A DNA stretch of 15,661 nt from Micrococcales bacterium UBA3913 (GCA_002391425.1 DGEZ01000121.1:1-15661); one strand, 5' to 3'. Shown: positions 6,796 through 13,383, counted from the stretch's first letter. Notes: generated by a model not told the origin, from the sequence alone. Numbers and translations: made by a program.

Positions 6796-7200
6796 TCAGC
6801 TCGCGAGCGCGAGCGTACCGAGCGACCAGATCGACGACATGATGAGGCCCGAGGATGCGAGCGCAACGAGCAGCAGCGCGGCACGCTGCGGGACTCGCCG
6901 GTGACGCCCCAGCAACACGGCCGCGGCCGCGGTGATGACCGGAACGAGCAGGCTGCTGCCGGTCACCGCCAGGAAGAGGGGAAGGCTGACCGCCTTGACG
7001 AGGGCCAGTGTCGTATTGGGGAACGCCAGCGCCGAGATACCCTGCCAGAGCAGATAGGCGAAGAACAGCCCGAACACGATCCACAGCGCGATCGTCAGCG
7101 GGCCGATGCGAGCCGTCGAGGTGGGAGATGCAGCCGGCTGTGCCGCCTTGCGGGGCGCAGCCGAGGGTGCGCCCACCGTATCCTTGTCACCTTGTGTCAT
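6796..7200 (-). CDS. Small membrane protein of unknown function (134 aa)
   Basis: I do not recognise a family. The first 30 residues are Ala/Pro/Ser/Thr-rich and probably disordered (MTQGDKDTVG...). Three hydrophobic segments follow, about residues 35-55 (IALWIVFGLFFAYLLW), 66-97 and 107-130, split by a basic turn GRHRRVPQR near 98-106. It has no signal peptidase site or charged catalytic pattern. ATG at 7200 is preceded by a purine-rich AAAGGGGGCAGGA. It starts 13 nt after the stop of the upstream 184-aa membrane protein, so the two are probably co-transcribed and translationally linked. Codon use resembles the neighbours. Probably a real gene, with function open. Confidence 0.75.
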   Translation of the reverse strand: MTQGDKDTVGAPSAAPRKAAQPAASPTSTARIGPLTIALWIVFGLFFAYLLWQGISALAFPNTTLALVKAVSLPLFLAVTGSSLLVPVITAAAAVLLGRHRRVPQRAALLLVALASSGLIMSSIWSLGTLALAS

Positions 7201-7213
7201 TCCTGCCCCCTTT

Positions 7214-7768
7214 CTACAGTGCGTACCCGAACTCGGAGGCGACGAACACCGGCCACGGCATCAGCAGCATGATGCCGAGCAGCAGCCACAGCGCCGTCCA
7301 CACGAGTCGCTTCCCGTGTGTCAGCCAGAAGGTGACGCCCAGCCAGAGTCCGGGGGCGCAGGCGCTGAGCACCAGGAATACGTTCCCCAGCACATCCAGC
7401 AGAGGCATATCGGAACCGGTCTGCCACCAGGTCACGGCCAACCAGCCCCAGCCGAAGGTGTACAGACCGTACGCGCCGAGCAGCACCCCGTAGAAGAGCA
7501 GCACCACGGAGGGTGTCTGCGGGATCTCCCCCTCGTCGGCCGCATCACGGTGTCCCGAAGTAGGCCTCCCGTCTCGATCCGACGATCCCACGCGACCGGG
7601 GGCAGCAGAACCCTGCGATCCCGTCGCTGGCGCGTTGGCGGTGTCCTTCACTCGCGGACCCATAGCGCTCCGCTGCGGGTGGTCCGTGAAAGCGGGCTCA
7701 TCGTCGCCCAGGAAGGTGAAGGCCTCGTCGTCCTCGTCGGGGCCGCCGGGGCGTTCGTTCTCGCTCAC
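7214..7768 (-). CDS. Membrane protein with long acidic, disordered N-terminus (184 aa)
   Basis: I do not recognise a family. Residues 1-85 are acidic and low-complexity (ENERPGGPDEDDEAF, then Gly/Ser/Asp-rich), likely cytoplasmic and disordered. Three hydrophobic segments follow, about 88-110, 124-149 and 155-177, rich in Trp (WGWLAVTWW, LVWTALWLLL). The start is GTG at 7768; an ATG at 7773 is in another frame and stops after two codons. A GGGAGG lies about 12 nt upstream, inside the first copy of a duplicated 22-bp element. It probably heads an operon with the 134-aa membrane gene. Similar three-helix architecture in both hints at partner or paralogous subunits, but sequence identity is not evident. 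Confidence 0.75.
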   Translation of the reverse strand: MSENERPGGPDEDDEAFTFLGDDEPAFTDHPQRSAMGPRVKDTANAPATGSQGSAAPGRVGSSDRDGRPTSGHRDAADEGEIPQTPSVVLLFYGVLLGAYGLYTFGWGWLAVTWWQTGSDMPLLDVLGNVFLVLSACAPGLWLGVTFWLTHGKRLVWTALWLLLGIMLLMPWPVFVASEFGYAL

Positions 7769-7774
7769 GCCATT

Positions 7775-7867
7775 ACCCTACCTCCCGCACACGCGGGAAG
7801 ACGGATTTGGGATTGGAGGTGAGGGGGGAATGGTAGACCCTACCTCCCGCACACGCGGAAAGGCGGA
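7775..7867. repeat. Duplicated 22-bp element in the leader of the 184-aa membrane gene
   Basis: Identical 22-bp copies at 7775-7796 and 7837-7858 share ACCCTACCTCCCGCACACGC and two further G; the next 9 bp (to 7805 and 7867) are similar. The core CCCGC-ACAC-GCGGG forms a small hairpin in the first copy and CCGC-ACAC-GCGG in the second. On the minus strand each reads GCGGGAGGTAGGGT, so the downstream copy supplies the ribosome site of the gene and the upstream copy is a duplicate. The period is 62 bp. The rest of the 7769-7972 gap holds only the ilvC terminator. Confidence 0.9.
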
Positions 7868-7917
7868 CCACCAAACGGGTGTGTGCGGCATTCTCGGATC
7901 GGCGCCCTCCGCACATA

Positions 7918-7953
7918 CGACGGGGCGGGCACCATCCGGCACCCGCCCCGTCG
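7918..7953 (-). terminator. Terminator hairpin of the ilvBNC operon
   Basis: CGACGGGGCGGG (7918-7929) pairs perfectly with CCCGCCCCGTCG (7942-7953), a 12-bp stem with a 12-nt loop, beginning 19 nt after the ilvC stop. No T-run follows on the minus strand, as is common in high-GC terminators. It isolates ilvC from the membrane gene downstream. Confidence 0.75.
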
Positions 7954-7972
7954 ACATCCGCTGCACTAAGCC

Positions 7973-9001
7973 TCAGCGCGCCGCCGAGCCCTCCGTGTAA
8001 TCCGAATCCACATCGGAGTTCCACGAGTACAGCTTGCGCAGTTCCCGCCCGACCAACTCGATCGGGTGACCCTCATGCTCGGCACGTAGGCGCTGGAACT
8101 CGGGTGCCCCCGCATCCTGATCGGCGATGAACTGGGAGGCAAATGTTCCGTCCTGAATGTCCGCGAGCACAGCCTTCATATTCTCCTTGACGTGCGGGTC
8201 AATGACACGTGGGCCCGAGATGTAGTCGCCATACTCGGCCGTATCGGAGATGGACCAGCGCTGCTTGGAGAGCCCGCCCTCGTTGATCAGGTCAACGATC
8301 AGCTTCAGCTCGTGGCACACCTCGAAGTACGCGATCTCGGGCTGGTACCCGGCCTCGACAAGGGTTTCGAAACCGTACTGGATGAGCTGAGACACGCCGC
8401 CACAGAGGACGGACTGCTCACCGAACAAATCGGTCTCCGTCTCCTCAGTAAACGTGGTCTTGATCCCCCCAGCTCGCAACCCGCCAATGCCCTTCGCATA
8501 CGACAAGGCCAACGGCCACGCATTACCGGTCGCATCCTGTTCAACCGCTACAATCACCGGAACACCCCGGCCGGCGGCGAACTCGCGCCGCACCACGTGA
8601 CCGGGACCCTTGGGCGCAACCATGACCACGTCGATGCCATCCGCCGGTTTGATGTAGCCGAAACGGATGTTGAATCCGTGACCGAACACGAGTGCGGCGC
8701 CCGGCTTGATGTTCGGCGCAATCGACTCCGCGTAGATGAAGCGCTGCACCTGGTCGGGCGCGAGGATGACGACGACATCCGCACCCTGAGTGGCCTCTGC
8801 GGGTGTCTTCACCGTGAACCCGGCCTCCTCGGCCTTCTGGATCGACTTCGAACCGGGCTTCAGGCCGATCGTGACGTCCACACCCGAGTCACGCAGGTTC
8901 AGCGCATGCGCATGTCCCTGCGAGCCGTAGCCGATGACGGCCACTTTCTTGCTCTGGATGATGGACAGATCAGCATCATCGTCGTAATAGATCTCAGCCA
9001 C
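7973..9001 (-). CDS. ilvC: Ketol-acid reductoisomerase IlvC (class I)
   Basis: 342 aa. Mg- and NAD(P)H-dependent alkyl migration and reduction of acetolactate or acetohydroxybutyrate, second common step to Val, Ile and Leu. Seen: Rossmann motif GYGSQGHAHA (24-33), cofactor-specificity loop GLKPGSKS (46-53), H108 in FGHGFNI, K131, metal ligands D191 and E195 (ETDLFGEQ), E227 and E231 (YFEVCHELK), and S252. All catalytic positions of the short class I form are present. Loop residues S51 and S53 with K48 suggest NADPH. Start is GTG at 9001, with AAGGAG about 11 nt upstream. It follows ilvN after 63 nt that contain a small hairpin and ends before a strong terminator. Confidence 0.98.
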   Translation of the reverse strand: MAEIYYDDDADLSIIQSKKVAVIGYGSQGHAHALNLRDSGVDVTIGLKPGSKSIQKAEEAGFTVKTPAEATQGADVVVILAPDQVQRFIYAESIAPNIKPGAALVFGHGFNIRFGYIKPADGIDVVMVAPKGPGHVVRREFAAGRGVPVIVAVEQDATGNAWPLALSYAKGIGGLRAGGIKTTFTEETETDLFGEQSVLCGGVSQLIQYGFETLVEAGYQPEIAYFEVCHELKLIVDLINEGGLSKQRWSISDTAEYGDYISGPRVIDPHVKENMKAVLADIQDGTFASQFIADQDAGAPEFQRLRAEHEGHPIELVGRELRKLYSWNSDVDSDYTEGSAAR

Positions 9002-9023
9002 TGTAGTTTCTTCTCCTTGGTTG

Positions 9024-9036
9024 CCGGATTTTCCGG
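9024..9036 (-). other. Small hairpin in the ilvN-ilvC gap
   Basis: CCGGA (9024-9028) and TCCGG (9032-9036) flank a 3-nt loop in the 63-nt gap between ilvN and ilvC. It sits about 23 nt before the ilvC start. It may stabilise or process the ilvC mRNA. It is short enough to be chance. Confidence 0.3.
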
Positions 9037-9064
9037 GGTGTGGTGGGTGGATGGGGGGCGAGCG

Positions 9065-9571
9065 TCAGCGTCCGATGCGCTCGGTCATCGAACGCGGGCC
9101 GCGTGCGATGGCGAGCAGCCCGGATTGGACCAGCTCTTTGACCCCGTAGGGTTCGAGGAACTTCAAGAACGCGGCATTCTTCTGCGAGTCGCCGGTGATC
9201 TCAATGACGATCGCATCGTTGGAAACGTCCACCGCCCGCGCTCGGAACAGGTTGACGACTTCGAGGATCTGTGACCGCACTGCAGGGTCAGCCCGCACCT
9301 TGATGAGCATGTGCTCGCGCAGCACGGATGTCTCGGGTTCCAGTTCGACGATCTTGATCACGTTGATCAGCTTGTTGAGCTGCTTCGTGACCTGTTCCAA
9401 CGGCAGTTTCTCGACGTCCACGACGACGGTGATGCGAGAGAGACCGTCCAATTCGCTGGGACCGACGGCCAGCGAGTTGATGTTGAACCCGCGCCGGGCG
9501 AACAGACCCGCGACTCGCGTGAGCAGACCGGGCTTGTCCTCGACCAGGAGCGAGAGGATGTGGCGCGACAT
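9065..9571 (-). CDS. ilvN: Acetolactate synthase small (regulatory) subunit IlvN
   Basis: 168 aa. Regulatory subunit that activates IlvB and brings valine feedback inhibition. Seen: an N-terminal ACT domain (about 4-75) with LLVEDKPGLLTRVAGLFARRGFNINSLAVG, including G15 and N30 at positions that in related IlvH proteins affect valine binding, and a second ACT-like C-terminal domain (about 85-160) with HMLIKVRAD and IVIEITGD. Length is typical. The ATG directly follows the ilvB stop (TAG-ATG, no gap), and the GGGGGG run at the end of ilvB can serve as ribosome site, so translation is coupled and subunit ratio controlled. The gene is also called ilvH. Confidence 0.97.
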   Translation of the reverse strand: MSRHILSLLVEDKPGLLTRVAGLFARRGFNINSLAVGPSELDGLSRITVVVDVEKLPLEQVTKQLNKLINVIKIVELEPETSVLREHMLIKVRADPAVRSQILEVVNLFRARAVDVSNDAIVIEITGDSQKNAAFLKFLEPYGVKELVQSGLLAIARGPRSMTERIGR

Positions 9572-11380
9572 CTACTTCCCCCCTTCGTATGCGGGCGCGT
9601 TGTCTCGCGCGTACTGGATGAAGTCGTTGCTCACGCCCTGGGGGACCATGGGCCACACCATCGCATCGGCCGAGACGACGAAGTCGATGACAACCGGCCG
9701 ATCGTGTGTCTCCAGTGCGGCCTGGATGGCGGCGTCCACCTGGTCCTCACGGGTGACGCGCATCCCCAGGCACCCATAAGCCTCGGCGAGCTTGACGAAG
9801 TCGGGCACCATCTGGGTGCCCGCACCCGTATGGAGTTCCGTGTTTGAATAGCGCCGGTTGTAGAACAGGGTCTGCCACTGTTTGACCATCCCCAGCGAGG
9901 AGTTGTTGATCAGGGCGACCTTGATCGGGATGTTGTTGATGACGCAGGTGGCCAATTCCTGGTTGGTCATCTGGAAGCATCCATCCCCGTCAATGGCCCA
10001 TACGACGCGATCCGGCTCTCCCACCTGCGCACCCATGGCGGCAGGGATGCCGTACCCCATCGTCCCGGCCCCTCCGGAGGTCAGGAAGGAGCGCGGACGG
10101 TCATAGCGGATGAACTGGGCAGCCCACATCTGGTGCTGGCCGACACCGGTGACGTACACGGCTTCTGGCCCGGTGAGCTCACCGATGCGCGCGATCACCT
10201 TCTGGGGGGCGAGCAGTCCATCGCTGGGGTCCGGGGCCCCGAGCGGATACGCGGCGCGCAGACCATTGAGGTACTCCCACCACGGGGAGAGGTCGGTCTC
10301 GGCGGCAGCGTGCGCCGGATAGTACAAGCTGGTGAACTCGTCGAGCACATCCGCGAGATCGCCCACGATGGGGACGTCCGCAACACGGATCTTGGAGATC
10401 TCCGCCGGGTCGATATCGACGTGCACAATCTTCGCCTCGGGGGCGAACAGCTCGGCTTTCCCGGTGACGCGATCGTCGAACCGTGCCCCCAAGGAGACGA
10501 TCAGGTCGGCTTTCTGCAGGGCGAGGACCGCAGGAACGGTGCCATGCATGCCCGGCATCCCCAGGTGCTGAGGGTGGGAGTCGGGGAAGGCGCCGCGCGC
10601 CATCAGGGTGGTCACCACGGGTGCACCACACGCATTGGCGAGGGCGAGAAGCCCCTCCGCCGCATTCGACCGCACCACTCCTCCACCGACGTAGAGGACC
10701 GGGCGCTGGGCGTGCGCGAGCATCTCTGCTGCGGCCTGAATCTGCTTGCCGTGCGCCCGCGTCGTGGGCCGGTATCCGGGCAAGTCCACCTCTGGGGGCC
10801 ACACGAACGCGGCGGTGCCCTGCTGTGCATCCTTGGTGACGTCCACGAGCACGGGTCCGGGGCGTCCGGTGGAGGCGATGTGGTAGGCCGCAGCGATCGC
10901 CCCGGGGATATCCTCGGCCCGCCGGACCAGGAACGAGTGCTTCGTGATGGGCATCGTGATGCCCACGATATCCGCCTCCTGGAACGCATCCGTACCCATC
11001 AGGGTGGAGAACACCTGCCCGGTGATCGCGAGGAGGGGGACAGAGTCCATATAGGCATCGGCGATTGCCGTGACGAGGTTCGTTGCCCCGGGCCCAGACG
11101 TGGCGATGCACACGCCCACTCTCCCGGTCGCGGACGCGTATCCTTCGGCGGCGTGCCCCGCGCCCTGCTCGTGTCTGACCAGGATGTGACGCAGTCGTGT
11201 CGAATCCATCAACGGGTCATAGGTGGGCAGGATCGCACCGCCGGGCAGCCCGAACACATCCGTAACGCCGAGAAGCTCCAGGGACCGCACGATGGCCTCG
11301 GCTCCGGTGAGCTCCTCGGGGACGACACGCCGGGCAGCGGGGATGGTGCCGGGTGTCGGTGTCGATGGTTCGGTTCGCAT
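9572..11380 (-). CDS. ilvB: Acetolactate synthase large (catalytic) subunit IlvB
   Basis: 602 aa. TPP-, Mg- and FAD-dependent condensation of pyruvate with pyruvate or 2-oxobutyrate, first common step of branched-chain amino acid synthesis. Seen: ELTGAEAIVRSLELLG (23-38), catalytic E71 in RHEQGAGHAAEGYA, the FAD region GARFDDRVTG (298-307), and the TPP motif from GDG (465-467) to NN (492-493) with SSLGMVKQWQ. The C-terminus leads without a gap into ilvN, marking a full AHAS I-type pair rather than catabolic AlsS. ATG at 11380 has AGGAC a few nt upstream. A 353-bp leader lies upstream. The residue 1-22 extension (Pro/Thr-rich) is variable in the family. Confidence 0.98.
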   Translation of the reverse strand: MRTEPSTPTPGTIPAARRVVPEELTGAEAIVRSLELLGVTDVFGLPGGAILPTYDPLMDSTRLRHILVRHEQGAGHAAEGYASATGRVGVCIATSGPGATNLVTAIADAYMDSVPLLAITGQVFSTLMGTDAFQEADIVGITMPITKHSFLVRRAEDIPGAIAAAYHIASTGRPGPVLVDVTKDAQQGTAAFVWPPEVDLPGYRPTTRAHGKQIQAAAEMLAHAQRPVLYVGGGVVRSNAAEGLLALANACGAPVVTTLMARGAFPDSHPQHLGMPGMHGTVPAVLALQKADLIVSLGARFDDRVTGKAELFAPEAKIVHVDIDPAEISKIRVADVPIVGDLADVLDEFTSLYYPAHAAAETDLSPWWEYLNGLRAAYPLGAPDPSDGLLAPQKVIARIGELTGPEAVYVTGVGQHQMWAAQFIRYDRPRSFLTSGGAGTMGYGIPAAMGAQVGEPDRVVWAIDGDGCFQMTNQELATCVINNIPIKVALINNSSLGMVKQWQTLFYNRRYSNTELHTGAGTQMVPDFVKLAEAYGCLGMRVTREDQVDAAIQAALETHDRPVVIDFVVSADAMVWPMVPQGVSNDFIQYARDNAPAYEGGK

Positions 11381-11464
11381 TGCTGTCCTGATCTCTGGTG
11401 ATCGATATCGCTCGTGCTGGAGGGGAAGGTACGGGGAGGCTCTCCGGGGAGCTGCCGCGCGACC

Positions 11465-11692
11465 TCAGGTGGGAGAAACGGAGGAGGGTTTGCCTGCCGC
11501 CGTAAGCGGATTCGGATACGCCAGCTGGCTGGCGCCGATCCCGATGCGTCCTGCGAGGATCCCGCTCGCGGCACAACTGCAGGCGATTGGCCCGCTGGTC
11601 GTGGTGCTCGACTCTGCGTAATCAGCGCGTGTCACGGTTGTGCCGCGCGACGGCTGACCATCAGTCAAAGGTAGCACAACTATTTCCGGCAT
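11465..11692 (-). CDS. Candidate leader ORF upstream of ilvB (75 aa)
   Basis: An ATG at 11692 opens a frame beginning MPEIVVLPLTDGQ, with five of residues 4-9 being Ile, Val or Leu, coded by ATA, GTT, GTG, CTA and TTG. Several are rare in high-GC genomes, as control codons of leader peptides often are. The rest (to 11465) is Ser/Thr/Ala/Gly-rich and matches no family. There is no ribosome site, but TACACT lies 6 nt before the ATG. Against it: typical leader peptides are 10-30 codons, and this one continues to 75. It could also be a chance ORF or a small protein. Confidence 0.28.
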   Translation of the reverse strand: MPEIVVLPLTDGQPSRGTTVTRADYAESSTTTSGPIACSCAASGILAGRIGIGASQLAYPNPLTAAGKPSSVSPT

Positions 11693-11698
11693 GTTACA

Positions 11699-11704
11699 AG
11701 TGTA
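11699..11704 (-). promoter_or_regulatory. Candidate ilvB-operon -10 box
   Basis: On the minus strand TACACT is followed by 6 nt (TGTAAC) and an ATG at 11692, the same leaderless spacing as the GNAT gene. A weak -35 TTGCGC lies about 16 nt further upstream, inside the gap after the Cache gene stop (11734). It would give a transcript of about 310 nt ahead of ilvB. Confidence 0.4.
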
Positions 11705-11733
11705 GGCGCCGTTCCGATGGGCGCAATCGTGTG

Positions 11734-12507
11734 TCACCTGCCAACCGTGACGGGCCCGGGCACGCGCATCAGCACAAGACCCGGGAACGACGGGCCTAGC
11801 CGGTACAGGGATGCGCCGCGACCCCCACCCGGCTCCGAGAGCAGGGCCCGAGCGTGCGCATCCGCCATCAACGCACTCGCCTCGTACAGGACACTGTTGG
11901 ATGCGACGATCCTCCCCTCACTGTTGACCAGGAGCAGGGGCGTGCCGGGGTCCGCCGACCAAATCGGATCGATCAACGCCTCCAGTGTCGACACGCTCAG
12001 GTCCGCTCCGAACACGCCCACGAACTCCCCTCCCACACGAACCGGAAGCGTGAGGGTGAGCGTGAGTTCATCGGTGCACAGGTAATCGACGTAGGGACCG
12101 GTCAGGTGTGGCACGCCCTCGTGCGCGGGAACGCGCCACCACTCCAGCCGGGTGTAGTCGTGAAACTCCACCGCCTGCGGGTTGTCGACGACAGTGAGGG
12201 CGCGCAGGTAGCCCGGCCGACCGGCTAGCCGCACCCCGTTGTGCGGACTGAGCCACCACGCCAGATGCCACGGTTTGTCCGTGAGTAGACCCGGCTCGCA
12301 GACGAACCCCGCGCCGAGAATCGCTTCCGAGTCGGCCAGCTCGGGAGCGACGATCCACTCGACGATGTCGTCCACCTGGGACGCCTCAGCAATCTCCCCC
12401 TGCGCGCGGGTCACGAACTCCTCCGCCCAGTGGGAGACACGCCCGAAGATGGATGCGAGCATATTCTCGATGTTCTCGGCGATAGGGGCCAGGTCCGCGT
12501 CAGTCAT
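11734..12507 (-). CDS. Soluble Cache/PDC-type sensor-domain protein
   Basis: 257 aa, with no signal peptide or membrane segment, hence cytoplasmic. The N-terminal helix (about 5-37, LAPIAENIENMLASIFGRVSHWAEEF) looks like the amphipathic helix that begins Cache domains. The core has YTRLEWWRVPAHEG (118-131), GPYVDYLCTDELTLTLTLPV (137-156) and GEFVGVFGADLSVSTLEALI (160-179), the typical PY-D and GV-G-D patterns of dCache domains, with D169 where amine-binding Cache domains have their amino-group Asp. A second alpha-beta part (185-250) follows. No output domain is present. The start ATG at 12507 overlaps the regulator's stop by 8 nt (ATGACTGA), so the two are translationally coupled. Likely role, inferred: ligand sensing for the regulator. 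Ligand unknown; an amine or amino acid is plausible. Confidence 0.78.
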   Translation of the reverse strand: MTDADLAPIAENIENMLASIFGRVSHWAEEFVTRAQGEIAEASQVDDIVEWIVAPELADSEAILGAGFVCEPGLLTDKPWHLAWWLSPHNGVRLAGRPGYLRALTVVDNPQAVEFHDYTRLEWWRVPAHEGVPHLTGPYVDYLCTDELTLTLTLPVRVGGEFVGVFGADLSVSTLEALIDPIWSADPGTPLLLVNSEGRIVASNSVLYEASALMADAHARALLSEPGGGRGASLYRLGPSFPGLVLMRVPGPVTVGR

Positions 12508-13255
12508 CGTGCGCCTCACGACGGCGGAGTTTCGCCCGGAGCGCGAGTATGCCATGGACCAGGTCCGCGACGTATTCGTTGACCTCATCCCGCGCGCGGT
12601 CCGCGTCGTGGGTCGTGATGGCCGCAACCGCTCTCCGGTGACGCTCCATCACCTGCTGCACGGAGGTGGCATCCCCGTAATAGGCCCACAACAGGGGAAG
12701 AAATTCGGTGAGCAGCTGCGTCTGTTCGCGTGCTAGTCGCGGCGATCGGGATGCTGCGGCGATGTCGATGCGCAGGCTGTACTCGACGCGCACCCCGTGC
12801 GCATCTGACGGAATCTCCGCGACGAGTCGGGTGAGCTCGACGCTCTCGTCCTCGGAGATGAAACTGGCCGCACGCTCGGCCGCGGCGGCCGAGATCACAC
12901 GGTAGTGCAGGGCCAGGTCACGGATGTCGACCACGCTCATGGCGGTGAGACGCTCGAATCCTCCGCGTGCCGGATCTTCCGGAGCGATGACGAAACTGCC
13001 ACCGCCGCGGCCACGCCGCGTCTCGACAACCCCGGCCTGCCGCAACGTCTCCAGGGCTTCACGCGCAGTGACGGTTGCCACACCGAAGAGCTTGCCGAGC
13101 TCCGCCTCGGAGGGAAGCTTTACCCCCTCCCACAGCAACCCCGACCCAATCGCGTCGGCCAGCCGCTGGGCCACAGCATCGGCACGCCCCAACGCATCCA
13201 GGGGCGCGAAAACGGCCGTCCACACGGGATCTTCCCCCTGCAAACCGGTGGGCAT
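12500..13255 (-). CDS. GntR family transcriptional regulator, FadR/FCD type
   Basis: 251 aa. Winged helix-turn-helix at about 25-90 (ADAVAQRLADAIGSGLL, LPSEAELGKLFGV, TVTAREALETLRQAGVVETRRGRGGGSFV) and an all-helical FCD-like ligand domain at about 108-235. Odd: of the His positions usually binding metal in FCD domains, one is kept (H206 in ERHRRAV), while two appear as D164 (RIDIAAASRSPRL) and Y228 (NEYVADL), so metal binding may be lost or altered. The ATG at 13255 is chosen because AAAGGA lies 6 nt upstream; a GTG at 13300 would lie at or before the likely transcription start. It overlaps the Cache gene downstream and is divergent from the ABC transporter, which is the likely target along with itself. 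Confidence 0.9.
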   Translation of the reverse strand: MPTGLQGEDPVWTAVFAPLDALGRADAVAQRLADAIGSGLLWEGVKLPSEAELGKLFGVATVTAREALETLRQAGVVETRRGRGGGSFVIAPEDPARGGFERLTAMSVVDIRDLALHYRVISAAAAERAASFISEDESVELTRLVAEIPSDAHGVRVEYSLRIDIAAASRSPRLAREQTQLLTEFLPLLWAYYGDATSVQQVMERHRRAVAAITTHDADRARDEVNEYVADLVHGILALRAKLRRREAHDD

Positions 13256-13301
13256 CCGCCATCCTTTCTCTGCGTCGGCACGCACGGGGCGCAGTGCCAC
13301 A

Positions 13302-13307
13302 TCTATA
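13302..13307 (-). promoter_or_regulatory. Candidate -10 box of the regulator gene
   Basis: TATAGA on the minus strand, with a weak TTGCCC about 15 nt upstream as -35. Transcription would start near 13295, giving a roughly 40-nt leader before the ATG at 13255. This also argues against the upstream GTG start. The same hexamer occurs in the divergent promoter. Confidence 0.5.
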
Positions 13308-13339
13308 CAACCGCTGCTGGCTGGGCAATCTCAGTGAAT

Positions 13340-13353
13340 TTACAGACTTGTAA
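13340..13353. promoter_or_regulatory. Palindromic candidate operator TTACA-N4-TGTAA
   Basis: TTACAGACTTGTAA is an inverted repeat with perfect 5-bp arms and a 4-nt centre. It sits between the divergent -10 boxes, 25 nt upstream of the transporter -10 and 33 nt upstream of the regulator -10. Its size is similar to known GntR sites, which are short T/G-C/A palindromes. Binding by the adjacent regulator is inferred. Confidence 0.5.
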
Positions 13354-13377
13354 TCGATCTGGCACATCCCGATGACA

Positions 13378-13383
13378 TATAGA
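13378..13383 (+). promoter_or_regulatory. Candidate -10 box of the transporter operon, near-leaderless
   Basis: TATAGA is followed by 5 nt (ACCAG) and the ATG at 13389. No ribosome site precedes this ATG or the in-frame ATG at 13401, so a leaderless transcript is likely. The -35 is not clear; the palindrome at 13340-13353 covers the region just upstream of it, where an activator or repressor could act. Confidence 0.5.

Larger units (their letters stand above)
11381..11733 (-). promoter_or_regulatory. ilvB 5' leader region, 353 bp
   Basis: No standard gene, but structured. Reading on the minus strand: a candidate leaderless -10 (11699-11704) next to an ATG at 11692, a 75-codon ORF, then alternative short hairpins, GCGAG-N7-CTCGC (11553-11569) and CGCCA-N6-TGGCG (11519-11534, overlapping the perfect 10-bp palindrome at 11520-11529), and a weaker one at 11439-11452 close to ilvB. 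No T-box sequence (AGGGTGGNACCGCG) and no clear T-run terminator is seen. ilv operon leaders in other actinobacteria carry attenuators, so control here is plausible but not shown. Confidence 0.45.

Noticed and set aside
10133..11401. 422-codon open frame on the plus strand across ilvB
   Set aside because: Shadow of ilvB; composition rich in Arg, Gly and His, with no domain or ribosome site.
11223..11621. Plus-strand peptide end GPLVVVLDSA in the ilvB leader as an attenuator peptide
   Set aside because: It lies on the strand opposite to ilvB and no plus-strand gene follows, so the Val/Leu cluster is probably coincidence.
11381..11733. T-box riboswitch in the ilvB leader
   Set aside because: No AGGGTGGNACCGCG-like antiterminator sequence is present on the minus strand.
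12508..12627. Longer start for the Cache protein (40 more residues)
   Set aside because: The extension overlaps the regulator gene in another frame and is Arg/Ser-rich like a shadow; the ATG at 12507 with the ATGACTGA overlap is the natural start.
13256..13300. GTG start at 13300 for the GntR regulator
   Set aside because: A TATAGA box ends 2 nt before it, so transcription would start at about the GTG or after it; ATG at 13255 has AAAGGA at proper spacing.
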